64,000 nt of DNA from Nocardia cyriacigeorgica (GCF_010858045.1 NZ_JAAGVC010000001.1:254061-318060); one strand, 5' to 3'. Shown: positions 35,279-45,555, numbered from the stretch's first letter. Program-made: numbers and translations. The notes: a model not told the origin generated them from the letters alone.

Positions 35279-36054
35279 CAGAGCACGGAACGGATCAGTT
35301 CGGCGGTCCGCTCGGGCAGGGCCTGGGCCACCATGTGGTCGCAATCCCATTCGTGCACGGTCAGGTTCGGGCCCATATGGGTGGTGAGCGCCTCCCGGAA
35401 CTCCGGCGTGACGAACGGCGGGTCCACCTTCATGGCCTGCACCAGCACCGTCGGCAGGTGCTGCGGTGGCAGCACGTAGTGGCGAGCGAGCTGGCCCCAA
35501 TAGGAGTTGATGGCTGGCAGGCTCATCCGCCAGCCCACTCGTCCGTTCGCGGTGGGCATCAGGTGTTCGTCCAGTTCGGCCTGCAACAGCTCGGGCGCGA
35601 CATCACCCCAGCCGGTGTGCAGTTTGTCCATCCTGGCCTGCTCGACGTCGTCGTAGTCCTGGGAGGCCAGCGTCGACATGGCGATCTCGTGCAGCCGGGT
35701 CGGGTCCAGCGCGATGGCCGGATCGAGCAGCACCAGGTTGCGGGCCAGTTGCGGATGGTTGTGCACCAGATGCAGGGCGCAGGCGCCGCCGAAGGAATGC
35801 GCGACCAGCACCACGGGCTCATCGGTCTCATCAGCCAGCAGCTCGACCAGGTCGTGCACGATCGTCTCGAAATTCCACGGCGGCAGCGACGTGGAACGAC
35901 CGTGTCCGCGCAGGTCGGGGGCGACGATCCGGACATCGGGCAGCAGCCGTTCGGCCAGGTCGGCCCAGCGCCTGCCGTGGCCGGTCACCCCGTGCAGGGC
36001 GAGGACCACCGGACCGGTGCTCGGGCCGAAACGGTGAACGTGGAGTGGGGACAC
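35278..36054 (-). CDS. Alpha/beta hydrolase (LipV-like, Rv3203 homolog)
   Basis: A 258-residue esterase/lipase-type hydrolase. Oxyanion region HGVTGHGRRW, nucleophile elbow VAHSFGGA (catalytic Ser) and C-terminal CDHMVAQ (likely catalytic His) are present. The start is uncertain: GTG 36054 begins just before the first strand (PLHVHRFGP); TTG 36078 is another candidate and neither has a good ribosome site. It is divergent from adnA and coupled to the ATL gene, as in M. tuberculosis. Confidence 0.85.
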   Translation of the reverse strand: MSPLHVHRFGPSTGPVVLALHGVTGHGRRWADLAERLLPDVRIVAPDLRGHGRSTSLPPWNFETIVHDLVELLADETDEPVVLVAHSFGGACALHLVHNHPQLARNLVLLDPAIALDPTRLHEIAMSTLASQDYDDVEQARMDKLHTGWGDVAPELLQAELDEHLMPTANGRVGWRMSLPAINSYWGQLARHYVLPPQHLPTVLVQAMKVDPPFVTPEFREALTTHMGPNLTVHEWDCDHMVAQALPERTAELIRSVL

Positions 36055-36148
36055 GATGACATTTTGACCGTTGACCAATTCCGTCGCAGCACCAGGCGGC
36101 GCGGCGCCGCCATCGGGAGTGTCGGCCTCGTCTGTTGCAATAGCCCCC

Positions 36149-39100
36149 GTGGTGCGATCGGATAACGCCGTGCGGCTGGTTCGCCGGAAAGTGGCGGCGC
36201 CCGGACCCAGGGTCTGGAGCGCCGAGGTCCGCGCGCTGTTCGCCGCCGCCGCCGACCCGGGCGGCATCCGCCCCGGCACCGGCGTATGGCAGGTTCTCGG
36301 CGGCCCCGGTACCGGCAAGACCGCCCTGCTGGTCGACCTGGCCGCCGACCGCATCGCCGCGGGCGCCGACCCCGAGTCCGTGCTGTTGCTCACTCACTCG
36401 AAGAACGCGGCCGCGGCGGTGCGTGATGCGATCACCGCGCGACTGTCGGCACCGCCGGAGGTCCCACCAACGGAGCCCGCCTCCCCGCCGGACGATCCCG
36501 GACCGGGCGACAGCCTGTTCGAACCGCCGCCGGACCCGGAGGCGCCCTGGGATGACGCGGGGCTGTTCGCACTGGACGAGCTGGACGCGGCGTTGGATGC
36601 CGGCGACGGGATGGGGCAGGACGGTCCGCACCGTCCGGAAACCGGCGGCCGCGCCGGGCCGGACGCCGCGGAGGAACCGTCGAGCGCCCAGGTAACGGAG
36701 TCCTTCGACCGGGCGCGGGCCGCGGGATCCGCGCCGAATGACGAAGGTGGCGATTCCTCCGGTGCTGTGCGGGCCGCCGATGTGGGGCAGGCGTCCGCGG
36801 GTGTCCGCGAGCCCGTCGATGCGGGGTCGGCTGCCGCCGGGTCCGGGGCCGCGCATTTCGTCGGGGTGCCGGGTGCGACCAGGGAACCGCTGGTGCGCAC
36901 GATCCACTCGTATGCCTTCGCCGTGCTGCGCCGCCATGCCGTCGCGCACGGCAATCCGCCGCCGCGGTTGCTGACCGGATCGGAGCAGGATGCCGTGCTG
37001 CGGGAGATGTTGCGCGGCGATCTGATCGATATCGCCGACGGCGCGACCCACCTATGGCCGCAGCGGCTGCATCCCGCGCTCGGACTCGCCGGCTTCGCCG
37101 ATCAGCTGCGTGACCTGATGCTGCGGGCCACCGAACGAGGACTGGGTCCGGAGGATCTGATCCGGCTCGGACGTGAGCGCGATAAGCCGGAATGGGTGGC
37201 CGCGGGCCGGTTCGCCGCGCGGTACGAGCAGGCGATGCTGCTGCGCTGGTCGGTGGGCGTGGCCGCGCCGGAGGCATCCGCGCCCGCCCTGAACGCAGCC
37301 GAACTCGTCGGTGCGGCGTTGGACGCGTTGGCCACCGATGAGAAGCTGCTGGCCGCCGAACGAGGACGGTTGCGGTATCTGCTGGTCGACGACGCCCAGC
37401 ATCTCGACCCGCAGGCCGCGATGCTGGTGCGGGTGCTGAGCGCGGGCGCGACCATGACCGTCGTCGCCGGCGATCCCGATCAGGGTGTGTTCGCCTTTCG
37501 TGGTGCGGATGCGCGCTTCCTGCTCGACCTCGACGTGCCGGACCGTCAGCGCATTGTGCTGCGCGAGAACCATCGATCGGTGCCCGCGGTGCGGCTGGCG
37601 GTCGCTCGGGTCGCGTCCCGGTTGCCCGGCAGCGCACCGCAACGCCCGAGGGTGGATGCCCAGGCCGACACCGCGCCCGACGCCGGCGCCGATGTCCGGG
37701 TCCGGGTGCTCGCCACGCCGGCGAAAGAGGCGGCGCTGATCGCCGACCATCTGCGGCGCGCGCACCTCACCGACGGCGTGCCGTGGTCGGGCATGGCGGT
37801 CGTGGTGCGCTCGGTCCCGCTGTCGCTACCGCCGTTGCGCCGCGCCTTGCTGGCCGCGGGCGTGCCGGTGCGCCAGCCCGCCCTCGACACCCCCTTGGCG
37901 CGGCGGCGCGGCGCGGCCTGGATGCTGTCGTCGCTGCGCGCGATCCTCGCCTCGGAGGCCGCGACGAGCGCCGACCCGGCCGGGACGCCGCATCGCCACG
38001 AAGCGCTGTTCACCCCCGACGACGCCCTCGACCTGCTGTCCGGCCCGCTCGGCGCCGCCGACCAGATCGCCCTGCGCCGGCTGCGCCGCGGTATCCGCCG
38101 CACGGCACTCGGCCTGGAACGCGCCGCCACCCGTCACGGTGACGCGCCGTGGCCCTCCGACGAAACCCCTTCGGCCCCTGGTGACCCCCACACAGAACTG
38201 GACGATCTGCTCCCGGATCCGGCCGACGCAGCTCTCCATCTTCCGGCCGACCCGCTCGTTCCGGGCCCTGCCGACCTGCTCGCTCCGGAACCGCCCGACC
38301 TGCCGCCGCCCCCGGATCCGGCCGATACCGAGCTGCACATTCCCGCCGATGCGCTTGTCCCGCACGACCATGACCAGCTGCCGCCGCCGGACCCGATCGA
38401 CGCCGACATCACCCCCGAGTGGACGATTGAACAAGCTTCGCGCCTGTCGGCCGACGCCGACTGGTACGGCATCGATCGCGATCCCTTCGATCGCGAAGCG
38501 GACCGCTACGGGCTCAGCACGGAGACTGACGATGCGGATGCGGATGCGGACGCCACACGTGATCCGGCTGACCCGCGGCCCGATCCACCGCGCACGCCCG
38601 GCGCCTCGCCCTCCGAACAGTCCTCCGCCGAGGTGCTGCGCGATCTGCTGCTCGGCGTCGGCGACCAGCGGATCCTCGCGGGCCTCACCGAGGTCGAATC
38701 CGCTCCGCTGCGGCGGGCGCTGACCGCACTGGATCGGGCACGGAAGGCACGACGGCGCGGGGGCGGGCTCGAAGACGTGCTCTGGGCGTTGTGGACCGGA
38801 TCGCGGTTGGAGCGGCGCTGGGTCGCGCAGTCCGAGCGCGGTGGTGCCGCCGGTGCGCAGGCCGATCGGGATCTGGATGCGGCGGTCGCCCTGTTCGATG
38901 CCGCCGCGGCCTACGTCGACCGGCTGCCCCGCGCGGGCATCGAGGGCTTCGTGGAATACCTGCTGCATCAGGAGATTCCGCACGATACGTCGGTGCGCAC
39001 CAGTCCCGTCGAGGCGGTGGAGCTGCTCAGCGCGCACGCCGCCGCCGGACGGGAATGGGAGGTGGTGGCCGTCGCCGGGGTGCAGGAGGGAATCTGGCCG

Positions 39101-40543
39101 GATCCGCGTCCACGCGGCACCTTGCTGCACACCGAGGATCTGGTCGACGTCGCCGCGGGAGTGCTCACCGAGGGCGAACGGATGAGCCGGGCGGCCCCGA
39201 TCCTGGCCGAGGAGCGCAGGCTGCTGCTGGTGGCATGCAGCCGCGCCCGCCGATCACTGCTGGTCACCGCGGTGGAATCGGTCACGGGCGACCGTGATCT
39301 GGTGCCCTCGCGGTTCCTGGCCGAACTGCTCGGCCACGACGATGAGGGCGAACCCGGCGCGCTACCGGTCGAAGATCCGGGCCGCGTGTTGGTGATGGGT
39401 TCGCTGGTGGCCGAATTGCGCGGGGTGGTCTGCGATCCCGAGGCCGATCCACAGCGTCGTCGCCGGGCCGCCCGCCATCTCGCCCGGCTCGCGGACGCGG
39501 GCGTGCGCGGCACCGCGCCAGACGACTGGTACGGCACCGCCGACCTCAGTACCGAGCGCCCCCTCTGGGACGACGACGAATCCGCGGTCGCGCTCTCACC
39601 GTCGACGGTCGAACTGCTGCGTACCTGCCCGTTGCGCTGGGCGCTGGAACGCCACGGCGGCACCGACGGCGACAATCCGCACGCGGTCAAGGGCAACCTG
39701 GTGCACACCCTGGTCCAGGCCCTGGCCGGCAAGGTGCCGACCAGCCAGGTGCGGGCCGCGCTCCAGGCGGTCTGGGACTCGGTGGACGGCGATCAGGGCT
39801 GGCATTCCCGGCAGGAGCGCCGCCGCACCGAGGCGATGCTGGAAACCTTCCTGGCCTGGGTCGACAACACCCGCGGCGAACTCACCCAGGTCGGCATCGA
39901 GGTGCCGGTGGACTGTGTGCTTCCGCCGCGCTCCGACGACGAGCCGCCGGTGCGTATCCGCGGCCGCGTCGACCGCCTCGAACGCGACGCCCAGGGCCGC
40001 TTCGTCATCGTCGATGTGAAGACCGGCAAGAACCCGGTCTCGGTCAAGGCCGTCGAGGACCATGCCCAGCTGGCGACCTACCAGGTCGCCGCCGCGTTCG
40101 GCGCGCTCGACGCCCTCTCCGGTGAATCCGCCGATGAGCCGAGCGATCTCGACGCCGCCGCCACGGATATCAACGGGAACGCCGAGGTCGACGGGCGCAG
40201 CGAGATCGAGAACCGTGCCGATGAGGCCGGCGACCTCGCCGGCGAGCCGGCGGAACAACGCGAGCCCACCGATCGGGGCGACCCGCACCTCGAGCTCGGC
40301 GAACCCGGCGGCGCCCGCCTCGTCTACGTCGCCAAACCGCACACCCGCGACGGTGCGACCCAGCGCACCCAGCAACCCCTCGACGGCGAAGCCCTGCACA
40401 CCTGGCGCGGCACCATCCACGACGCCGCGGCCGCCACCAGGGGGCCGAGCTATCTGGCCATGCGCAATGACGGCTGCCGGCACTGCGCCGTCGCGGGCAG
40501 CTGCCCGGTCCAGGACACCGGACGCCAGGTGACCGACGAATGA
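36149..40543 (+). CDS. adnA: DNA repair helicase-nuclease subunit AdnA
   Basis: About 1464 residues of a UvrD-like motor fused to a RecB-type nuclease. Walker A GGPGTGKT is near residue 51 and the nuclease motifs GRVDRLERDAQGRFVIVDVK and the Fe-S cysteines (TCPLRW near 1159; CRHCAVAGSC near 1443-1452) lie at the C-terminus. With AdnB it resects double-strand breaks. The start is uncertain (GTG 36149 or 36152; the frame is open from TTG 36071). It is about 400 residues longer than the M. tuberculosis protein because of three low-complexity acidic/Pro/Ala insertions at about nt 36450-36885, 38150-38620 and 40100-40310. Its stop overlaps the adnB start. Confidence 0.92.
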   Translation: MVRSDNAVRLVRRKVAAPGPRVWSAEVRALFAAAADPGGIRPGTGVWQVLGGPGTGKTALLVDLAADRIAAGADPESVLLLTHSKNAAAAVRDAITARLSAPPEVPPTEPASPPDDPGPGDSLFEPPPDPEAPWDDAGLFALDELDAALDAGDGMGQDGPHRPETGGRAGPDAAEEPSSAQVTESFDRARAAGSAPNDEGGDSSGAVRAADVGQASAGVREPVDAGSAAAGSGAAHFVGVPGATREPLVRTIHSYAFAVLRRHAVAHGNPPPRLLTGSEQDAVLREMLRGDLIDIADGATHLWPQRLHPALGLAGFADQLRDLMLRATERGLGPEDLIRLGRERDKPEWVAAGRFAARYEQAMLLRWSVGVAAPEASAPALNAAELVGAALDALATDEKLLAAERGRLRYLLVDDAQHLDPQAAMLVRVLSAGATMTVVAGDPDQGVFAFRGADARFLLDLDVPDRQRIVLRENHRSVPAVRLAVARVASRLPGSAPQRPRVDAQADTAPDAGADVRVRVLATPAKEAALIADHLRRAHLTDGVPWSGMAVVVRSVPLSLPPLRRALLAAGVPVRQPALDTPLARRRGAAWMLSSLRAILASEAATSADPAGTPHRHEALFTPDDALDLLSGPLGAADQIALRRLRRGIRRTALGLERAATRHGDAPWPSDETPSAPGDPHTELDDLLPDPADAALHLPADPLVPGPADLLAPEPPDLPPPPDPADTELHIPADALVPHDHDQLPPPDPIDADITPEWTIEQASRLSADADWYGIDRDPFDREADRYGLSTETDDADADADATRDPADPRPDPPRTPGASPSEQSSAEVLRDLLLGVGDQRILAGLTEVESAPLRRALTALDRARKARRRGGGLEDVLWALWTGSRLERRWVAQSERGGAAGAQADRDLDAAVALFDAAAAYVDRLPRAGIEGFVEYLLHQEIPHDTSVRTSPVEAVELLSAHAAAGREWEVVAVAGVQEGIWPDPRPRGTLLHTEDLVDVAAGVLTEGERMSRAAPILAEERRLLLVACSRARRSLLVTAVESVTGDRDLVPSRFLAELLGHDDEGEPGALPVEDPGRVLVMGSLVAELRGVVCDPEADPQRRRRAARHLARLADAGVRGTAPDDWYGTADLSTERPLWDDDESAVALSPSTVELLRTCPLRWALERHGGTDGDNPHAVKGNLVHTLVQALAGKVPTSQVRAALQAVWDSVDGDQGWHSRQERRRTEAMLETFLAWVDNTRGELTQVGIEVPVDCVLPPRSDDEPPVRIRGRVDRLERDAQGRFVIVDVKTGKNPVSVKAVEDHAQLATYQVAAAFGALDALSGESADEPSDLDAAATDINGNAEVDGRSEIENRADEAGDLAGEPAEQREPTDRGDPHLELGEPGGARLVYVAKPHTRDGATQRTQQPLDGEALHTWRGTIHDAAAATRGPSYLAMRNDGCRHCAVAGSCPVQDTGRQVTDE

Positions 40544-43500
40544 GTGCGCGGGTCACGCCGTGGCAGCTCGCCGAGGCTCTCGGCCTGCCGCCACCCACCG
40601 ACGAGCAGGCCGTAGTGATCGCGGCGCCGCCCGGGCCGACGCTGGTGGTGGCGGGTGCGGGGGCGGGCAAAACCGAGACGATGGCCGCGCGCGTGGTCTG
40701 GATGGTCGCCAATCGCCTGGTGCTGCCCGATGAAGTGCTCGGCCTGACCTTCACCCGAAAAGCGGCCCAGCAGCTGACCACCCGTATCCGCACCCGGCTG
40801 GCCCGGCTCGCTGGGGCGCCGCTGCTGCGCGAACTCGATCCCAGCGGCGGTCTGCGCGCCTCGCTGGCCGGTGCGGAACCCGAGATCAGCACCTACCACT
40901 CCTATGCGGGCAGGCTGCTGACCGAACACGGCCTGCTGCTGCCGGTGGAACCCTCGGCGACGCTGCTCACCGAGACGCAGTTGTGGCAGTTGGCCCATCA
41001 GGTGGTGCGCACCTGGGACGGCGATCTGGACACCGAGCGCACGCCGGTCTCGGTCACCGAGGCGGTGCTGGCGCTGTCGGGGCAGCTGGCCGAACATCTG
41101 GTGGAGCCGGAGGAACTGGCCGAGGCGCATACCGAACTCGAGAAGCTGGTGCACACCCTGCCCGCGGGTCCGCGCCAGCGCGGCGGCCCGAGCCAGGAAC
41201 TGCTGAAGATCCTGAAGGTGCAGCGTGAGCGGGTGGCACTGCTGCCGCTGGTGCGGCAGCTGGGTGAGGCGTTGCGCCGGCGCGGCGCCCTGGACTTCGG
41301 GGCGCAGATGTCGCTCGCGGCGCGGCTGTCGGCCGAGCACGCCGAGGTGGGTGCGGCCGAACGGGCGCGTTTCCGGCTGGTCCTGCTCGACGAATACCAG
41401 GACACCGGCCACGCCCAGCGCATCCTGCTGGCGGCGTTGTTCGGCGGCACCGGAACCGGCGACCGCCCCGCGGTGACCGCGGTGGGCGATCCCATGCAGT
41501 CCATCTACGGCTGGCGCGGGGCTTCCGCGGCCAACCTCCCACGTTTCGCCACCGACTTTCCCGCCGCACCCGGAGTTCCCGCGCCGACGCTGTCGCTGCT
41601 GACCAGCTGGCGCAATCCGCCCGAGGCGCTGGCGCTGGCCAATCTGGTGGCAGAACCCTTGCGCCGCAAGGCGATCGAGGGCGGTGGGGTCACCGTGGAC
41701 GCCTTGCGCGCCAAGCCCGCCGCCGAACCGGGCACGGTGGCGTTGGCGCTCACCGACACCGTGGCCGCCGAACGCGAGTGGTTCGCCACCCGGATCGCGG
41801 CCGACTGGCAGGCCCGCCACGACGCGGGCGAGCAGCCGCCGACGTCAGCGGTGCTGGTGCGCCGCAACGCCGACGCCGCGCCGATCGCCGAAGCCCTGCG
41901 TGAGCAGGGCTTGCCGGTGGAGATCGTCGGCCTCGGCGGCCTGCTGGCCACCCCGGAGGTCGCCGACGTCGTCGCCACCCTGCGGTTGATCGCCGAACCC
42001 GGCGCGGGCAGCGCGGCTGTGCGCATCCTGACCGGTGCGCGCTGGCGCATCGGGGTCTCGGATCTGTCGGCGCTGGCCGGGCGGGCCAGGGAGTTGTCGA
42101 TCGGACGCGGCACCGCGGCCACCGGCGATATCACCGACGGCGCGGCCCTGGCCGTCGCGCTGCGCGAGGTCGCGCCGGAACCGGCGGAGCAGGCGGGGCT
42201 CGCCGACGCCATCGCCGACCCCGGCCCGGCCGAACAGTATTCGCCCGATGGCTACCGCCGCATCGTCGCCTTGGGACGCGAACTGGCCGCTCTGCGCGAA
42301 CGCAGCGGGCAGCCGTTGACCGAGCTGGTCGCCGATGTGGAACGCACCATCGGAGTCGGCGTCGAGACCCAGGCCCGCCGCGCCATGTCCGGTGCGGGCG
42401 CGGGCCGGGAACATCTGGACGCCTTCGCCGAAGTGGTCGCGGGTTACGCCGGGGACAGCGCAGCCTCGCTGAGCGGCCTGCTCGCCTTCCTCACCGCCGC
42501 CGAATCGGTGGAGAACGGCTTGGAACCGGGTGAGGTGGAGGTCGCCAAGGATCGCGTGCAGGTGCTCACCGTGCACGCGGCGAAGGGGCTGGAATGGGAG
42601 ATCGTCGCCGTACCGCATGTGGTGCGCGATGTGTTCCCGTCCGGCAAGGCCTCCGGCAGCTGGCTCGGCGCCCTCGCCGAACTGCCCACGTCGCTGCGCG
42701 GTGACCGCGCCCGCCCCGACGACGGCGCCGACGGTGTGCCGGTCCTCGACCTGACCGACCTCTACGACCGGGCCGATCTGGACCGTGCCATCAAGGAACA
42801 CAAGGCCGCACTCGACCGCCGCCGCCTCGACGAGGACCGCAGGCTGTTCTATGTCGCGCTCACCAGAACCGAACGCATGCTGCTGGTTTCGGGTCACTAC
42901 TGGTCGGATTCGAGCCCGTCGGTCAAGGGGCCGTCGGACTTCCTGCTCGAACTGAAACAAGCCGTCGAAGATCCGGACAGTCCGGCCCACGGCGCCGCGG
43001 AACTGGCCCGCTGGGACGATCCGCCCGAACCCGACGCCGTCAACCCGTTCACCGACAACCCGCCCACTGCGCCATGGCCACGCGATCCGCTGGGCCGCCG
43101 CCGCGCCCCGATCGAACAGGGTGCGCAGCTGGTGCGCGCCGCGATGGCGGAACTGGCGGCCGACCCGGTGACACCCGAGGACGACGACCCCGATGGCTGG
43201 GCCGCCGATGTGGAAGCCCTGCTGGCCGAACATCGCAGCGCCACCGGCGTCGCCGAAGAAGTGGAACTGCCGAGCAGCCTGCCCGCGACGGCGCTGGTGG
43301 AGCTGCGCGCCGATCCGGCGCGACTGGCCGCCCGGCTGCGCCGTCCGCTGCCGTATCCGCCGAATCCGCTGGCCAGGCGCGGCACCGCCTTCCATGCCTG
43401 GGTGCAACGCTGGTTCGCCGCCGATGGTCTGCTCGGCCTGGACGAACTCCCCGGCGCGGCCGACACCGCCGATAGCGCCGACGCCGAACTCGCCCGCATG

Positions 43501-43890
43501 CAGGAGGCCTTCCTGTCCTCGCGCTGGGCGCACCGTAGCCCCATCGAGGTGGAGGTGCCGTTCGAAACCACCATCGCGGGCACCGTGATCCGCGGCCGGA
43601 TGGACGCGGTCTTCGCCGAACCGGACGGCCGCTGGACCGTCGTGGACTGGAAGACCGGCGCCGAACCGAATGCCGCCGACGAACGAGCGGTCGCGGTGCA
43701 GCTCGCCGTCTACCGTCTGGCCTGGGCGCGGCTGACGGCGGCGCGCACCGGCGCCGATCCCGACGAGTTGCTCGGCCGGATCGGCGCCGCGTTCCACTAT
43801 GTGCGCAGCGGCCGTACCGTCGCGCCGGTCGATCTGCCGGGCGCGAGCGAGTTGACCGAGCTGATCAGGTCCGCGGCGCCCGCCGGCTGA
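40540..43890 (+). CDS. adnB: DNA repair helicase-nuclease subunit AdnB
   Basis: An 1116-residue UvrD-like helicase with C-terminal nuclease, close to normal length. Walker A VAGAGAGKTETMAAR, motif II LLDEYQDTGHAQ, motif III AVGDPMQSIYGWRGA, motif [14 protein letters not shown] and VALTRTERMLLVSG are all intact, so this is the active motor. Nuclease residues GRMDAVFAEPDG and VVDWKTG plus QLAVYRLAW are intact. It starts at an ATG overlapping the adnA stop (ATGA), keeping the subunits in stoichiometry. Its 3' end overlaps the convergent DoxX-like gene by 26 bp. Confidence 0.96.
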   Translation: MSARVTPWQLAEALGLPPPTDEQAVVIAAPPGPTLVVAGAGAGKTETMAARVVWMVANRLVLPDEVLGLTFTRKAAQQLTTRIRTRLARLAGAPLLRELDPSGGLRASLAGAEPEISTYHSYAGRLLTEHGLLLPVEPSATLLTETQLWQLAHQVVRTWDGDLDTERTPVSVTEAVLALSGQLAEHLVEPEELAEAHTELEKLVHTLPAGPRQRGGPSQELLKILKVQRERVALLPLVRQLGEALRRRGALDFGAQMSLAARLSAEHAEVGAAERARFRLVLLDEYQDTGHAQRILLAALFGGTGTGDRPAVTAVGDPMQSIYGWRGASAANLPRFATDFPAAPGVPAPTLSLLTSWRNPPEALALANLVAEPLRRKAIEGGGVTVDALRAKPAAEPGTVALALTDTVAAEREWFATRIAADWQARHDAGEQPPTSAVLVRRNADAAPIAEALREQGLPVEIVGLGGLLATPEVADVVATLRLIAEPGAGSAAVRILTGARWRIGVSDLSALAGRARELSIGRGTAATGDITDGAALAVALREVAPEPAEQAGLADAIADPGPAEQYSPDGYRRIVALGRELAALRERSGQPLTELVADVERTIGVGVETQARRAMSGAGAGREHLDAFAEVVAGYAGDSAASLSGLLAFLTAAESVENGLEPGEVEVAKDRVQVLTVHAAKGLEWEIVAVPHVVRDVFPSGKASGSWLGALAELPTSLRGDRARPDDGADGVPVLDLTDLYDRADLDRAIKEHKAALDRRRLDEDRRLFYVALTRTERMLLVSGHYWSDSSPSVKGPSDFLLELKQAVEDPDSPAHGAAELARWDDPPEPDAVNPFTDNPPTAPWPRDPLGRRRAPIEQGAQLVRAAMAELAADPVTPEDDDPDGWAADVEALLAEHRSATGVAEEVELPSSLPATALVELRADPARLAARLRRPLPYPPNPLARRGTAFHAWVQRWFAADGLLGLDELPGAADTADSADAELARMQEAFLSSRWAHRSPIEVEVPFETTIAGTVIRGRMDAVFAEPDGRWTVVDWKTGAEPNAADERAVAVQLAVYRLAWARLTAARTGADPDELLGRIGAAFHYVRSGRTVAPVDLPGASELTELIRSAAPAG

Positions 43891-44275
43891 CCGACAGGGC
43901 GGTGGTGATCATCGGAATCTGCAACGGCAGCCGCAGCACGGAGATCAGCTTGATCGGCCAACTCGCCTTCGAGCTGCTCATCGAATCCACCGCGAACTGG
44001 ATGTTCGCCGGGAACACCGCGACGAACAGCGCGGCGGCCAGCCGACCGCCCAGGCGCCGGGTGCGCGGCACCGCGAGCGCTGTCGCCACGCCGATCTCGG
44101 CCACCCCTGAGGCGTAGGTGTAGCCGCGCGCCCGGCCCGGCAGCGTGGGCGGCACGATCGAATCGAACGGTTTGGGGACCACGAAATGCAGCACACCCAT
44201 TCCGAACAGCGCCGCTGCCATGAGCAGCGCCGGCCTGCGGCTGGTATCGGGTGCGGTGGACTCGGAAACTGCCAT
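43865..44275 (-). CDS. DoxX-like small membrane protein
   Basis: A 136-residue protein with about four membrane helices, of the DoxX/DoxX-like family (LFGMGVLHFVVPKPFDSIVP; YTYASGVAEIGVATALAV; LAAALFVAVFPANIQFAVD; LRLPLQIPMI). The 'GMGVLHFV.P..F..I.P' opening is typical. Function unknown. ATG 44275 is the first start that spares the upstream region of the divergent K+ channel gene. Confidence 0.82.
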   Translation of the reverse strand: MAVSESTAPDTSRRPALLMAAALFGMGVLHFVVPKPFDSIVPPTLPGRARGYTYASGVAEIGVATALAVPRTRRLGGRLAAALFVAVFPANIQFAVDSMSSSKASWPIKLISVLRLPLQIPMITTALSVSRRAPRT

Positions 44276-44441
44276 GCCGCTCACTCTAAGCGGGTATCCG
44301 CCGCGGCGGCAGGCCCACCTCGTCGCGTCGAGGCGCTCGACCGGCGCGGTGACGGGGTAGGCTCCCGTGCTGTGCCGGAGGGAGAAACAATGCCGGAACC
44401 GGTGACATCGACCGGGATCGGCGCCGGGGACACAGGGACGG

Positions 44442-45521
44442 GTGAGTGCGTTGCTCGATGACCTGGGTGACCGCGCGCGCAGCGGATTGGGGCGGCTGAC
44501 CGACCGGCCGGACTTCGCACTCGTGGGTGTGCTGCGCATTCCCGAAGCGCAAGCCAGCCCGTGGATCTCACTGACCCGCCGGGTGCTGTTCGCGATCGGG
44601 CTGCTGTTCGGCGCCGCGCTGGTGGTCTACATCGGCCGCGACGGCTACCGGGACGCCTCCGAGAATCCGCTGTCGTTCCTGGACGCGCTGTACTACGCGA
44701 CGGTGTCGCTGTCGACCACCGGGTACGGCGACATCTCGCCGGTCACCCCGCTGGCCAGGCTGGTCAACATCATCGTCATCACCCCGCTGCGCGTGCTGTT
44801 CCTCATCGTGCTCGTCGGCACCACGCTCAGCGTGCTGACGGAACGGTCCCGCCAGGCATTCAAGATTCAGCGTTGGAGGCACAGCGTGCGCAATCACACC
44901 GTCGTCATCGGCTACGGCACCAAGGGCCGCACCGCGATCGACGCCATGCTCGGCGACGGGGCGTCGCCGAGTGAGATCGTCGTTGTCGACACCGACTCCG
45001 TCGCGTTGGAGGCCGCCGCCAACGCCGGTCTGGTCACCGTGCACGGTTCGGCGTCCCAGTCGGATGTGCTGCGGCTGGCCGGTGTGCAGAACGCCTCCTC
45101 GATCGTGGTCGCCACCAACCGTGACGACACCGCGGTGCTGGTCACGCTGACCGCCCGCGAACTCACCAAGAGCGCCAAGATCGTGGCCTCCATCCGCGAG
45201 GCAGAGAACACCCATCTGCTGCGTCAGTCCGGTGCCGATTCGGTGGTGGTGTCCTCGGAGACCGCGGGCAGGCTGCTCGGCATCGCGACCACGAAACCGA
45301 CGGTGGTGGAGATGATCGAGGATCTGCTGACCCCGGAGCAGGGCTTCGCGGTGGCCGAACGCGAGGTCGAGCCCGGGGAGGTCGGCGGATCGCCGCGCCA
45401 CCTCAGCGACATCGTGCTCGGCGTGGTGCGGGCGGGCGAGTTGATCCGCGTCGGCGAACCGGAGGTCGACGCCCTCGACCACGGCGACAAGCTGCTGTAT
45501 CTGCGCCGCGCCGGGCGCTGA
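44442..45521 (+). CDS. Potassium channel with RCK (TrkA-N) domain (Rv3200c homolog)
   Basis: A 359-residue two-helix potassium channel. A first helix (VLFAIGLLFGAALVVYI) precedes the pore loop STTGYGDISPVT with the TTGYGD selectivity filter, then a second helix (IIVITPLRVLFLIVLVG). The cytoplasmic part is an RCK domain with the nucleotide-binding VIGYGTKGRTAIDAML and a TrkA-C-like end. Ion flow would be gated by a ligand such as NAD(H), ATP or Ca2+; which one is unknown. Confidence 0.92.
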   Translation: MSALLDDLGDRARSGLGRLTDRPDFALVGVLRIPEAQASPWISLTRRVLFAIGLLFGAALVVYIGRDGYRDASENPLSFLDALYYATVSLSTTGYGDISPVTPLARLVNIIVITPLRVLFLIVLVGTTLSVLTERSRQAFKIQRWRHSVRNHTVVIGYGTKGRTAIDAMLGDGASPSEIVVVDTDSVALEAAANAGLVTVHGSASQSDVLRLAGVQNASSIVVATNRDDTAVLVTLTARELTKSAKIVASIREAENTHLLRQSGADSVVVSSETAGRLLGIATTKPTVVEMIEDLLTPEQGFAVAEREVEPGEVGGSPRHLSDIVLGVVRAGELIRVGEPEVDALDHGDKLLYLRRAGR

Positions 45522-45555
45522 TCCGCCCCGCCGGGCCTCCACTAAGCTCGGCGTT

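Noticed and set aside
36071..36148. TTG 36071 as the adnA start
   Set aside because: It would overlap the possible 5' end of the divergent hydrolase, lacks a ribosome site and adds a low-complexity peptide not expected in AdnA; kept only as an alternative.
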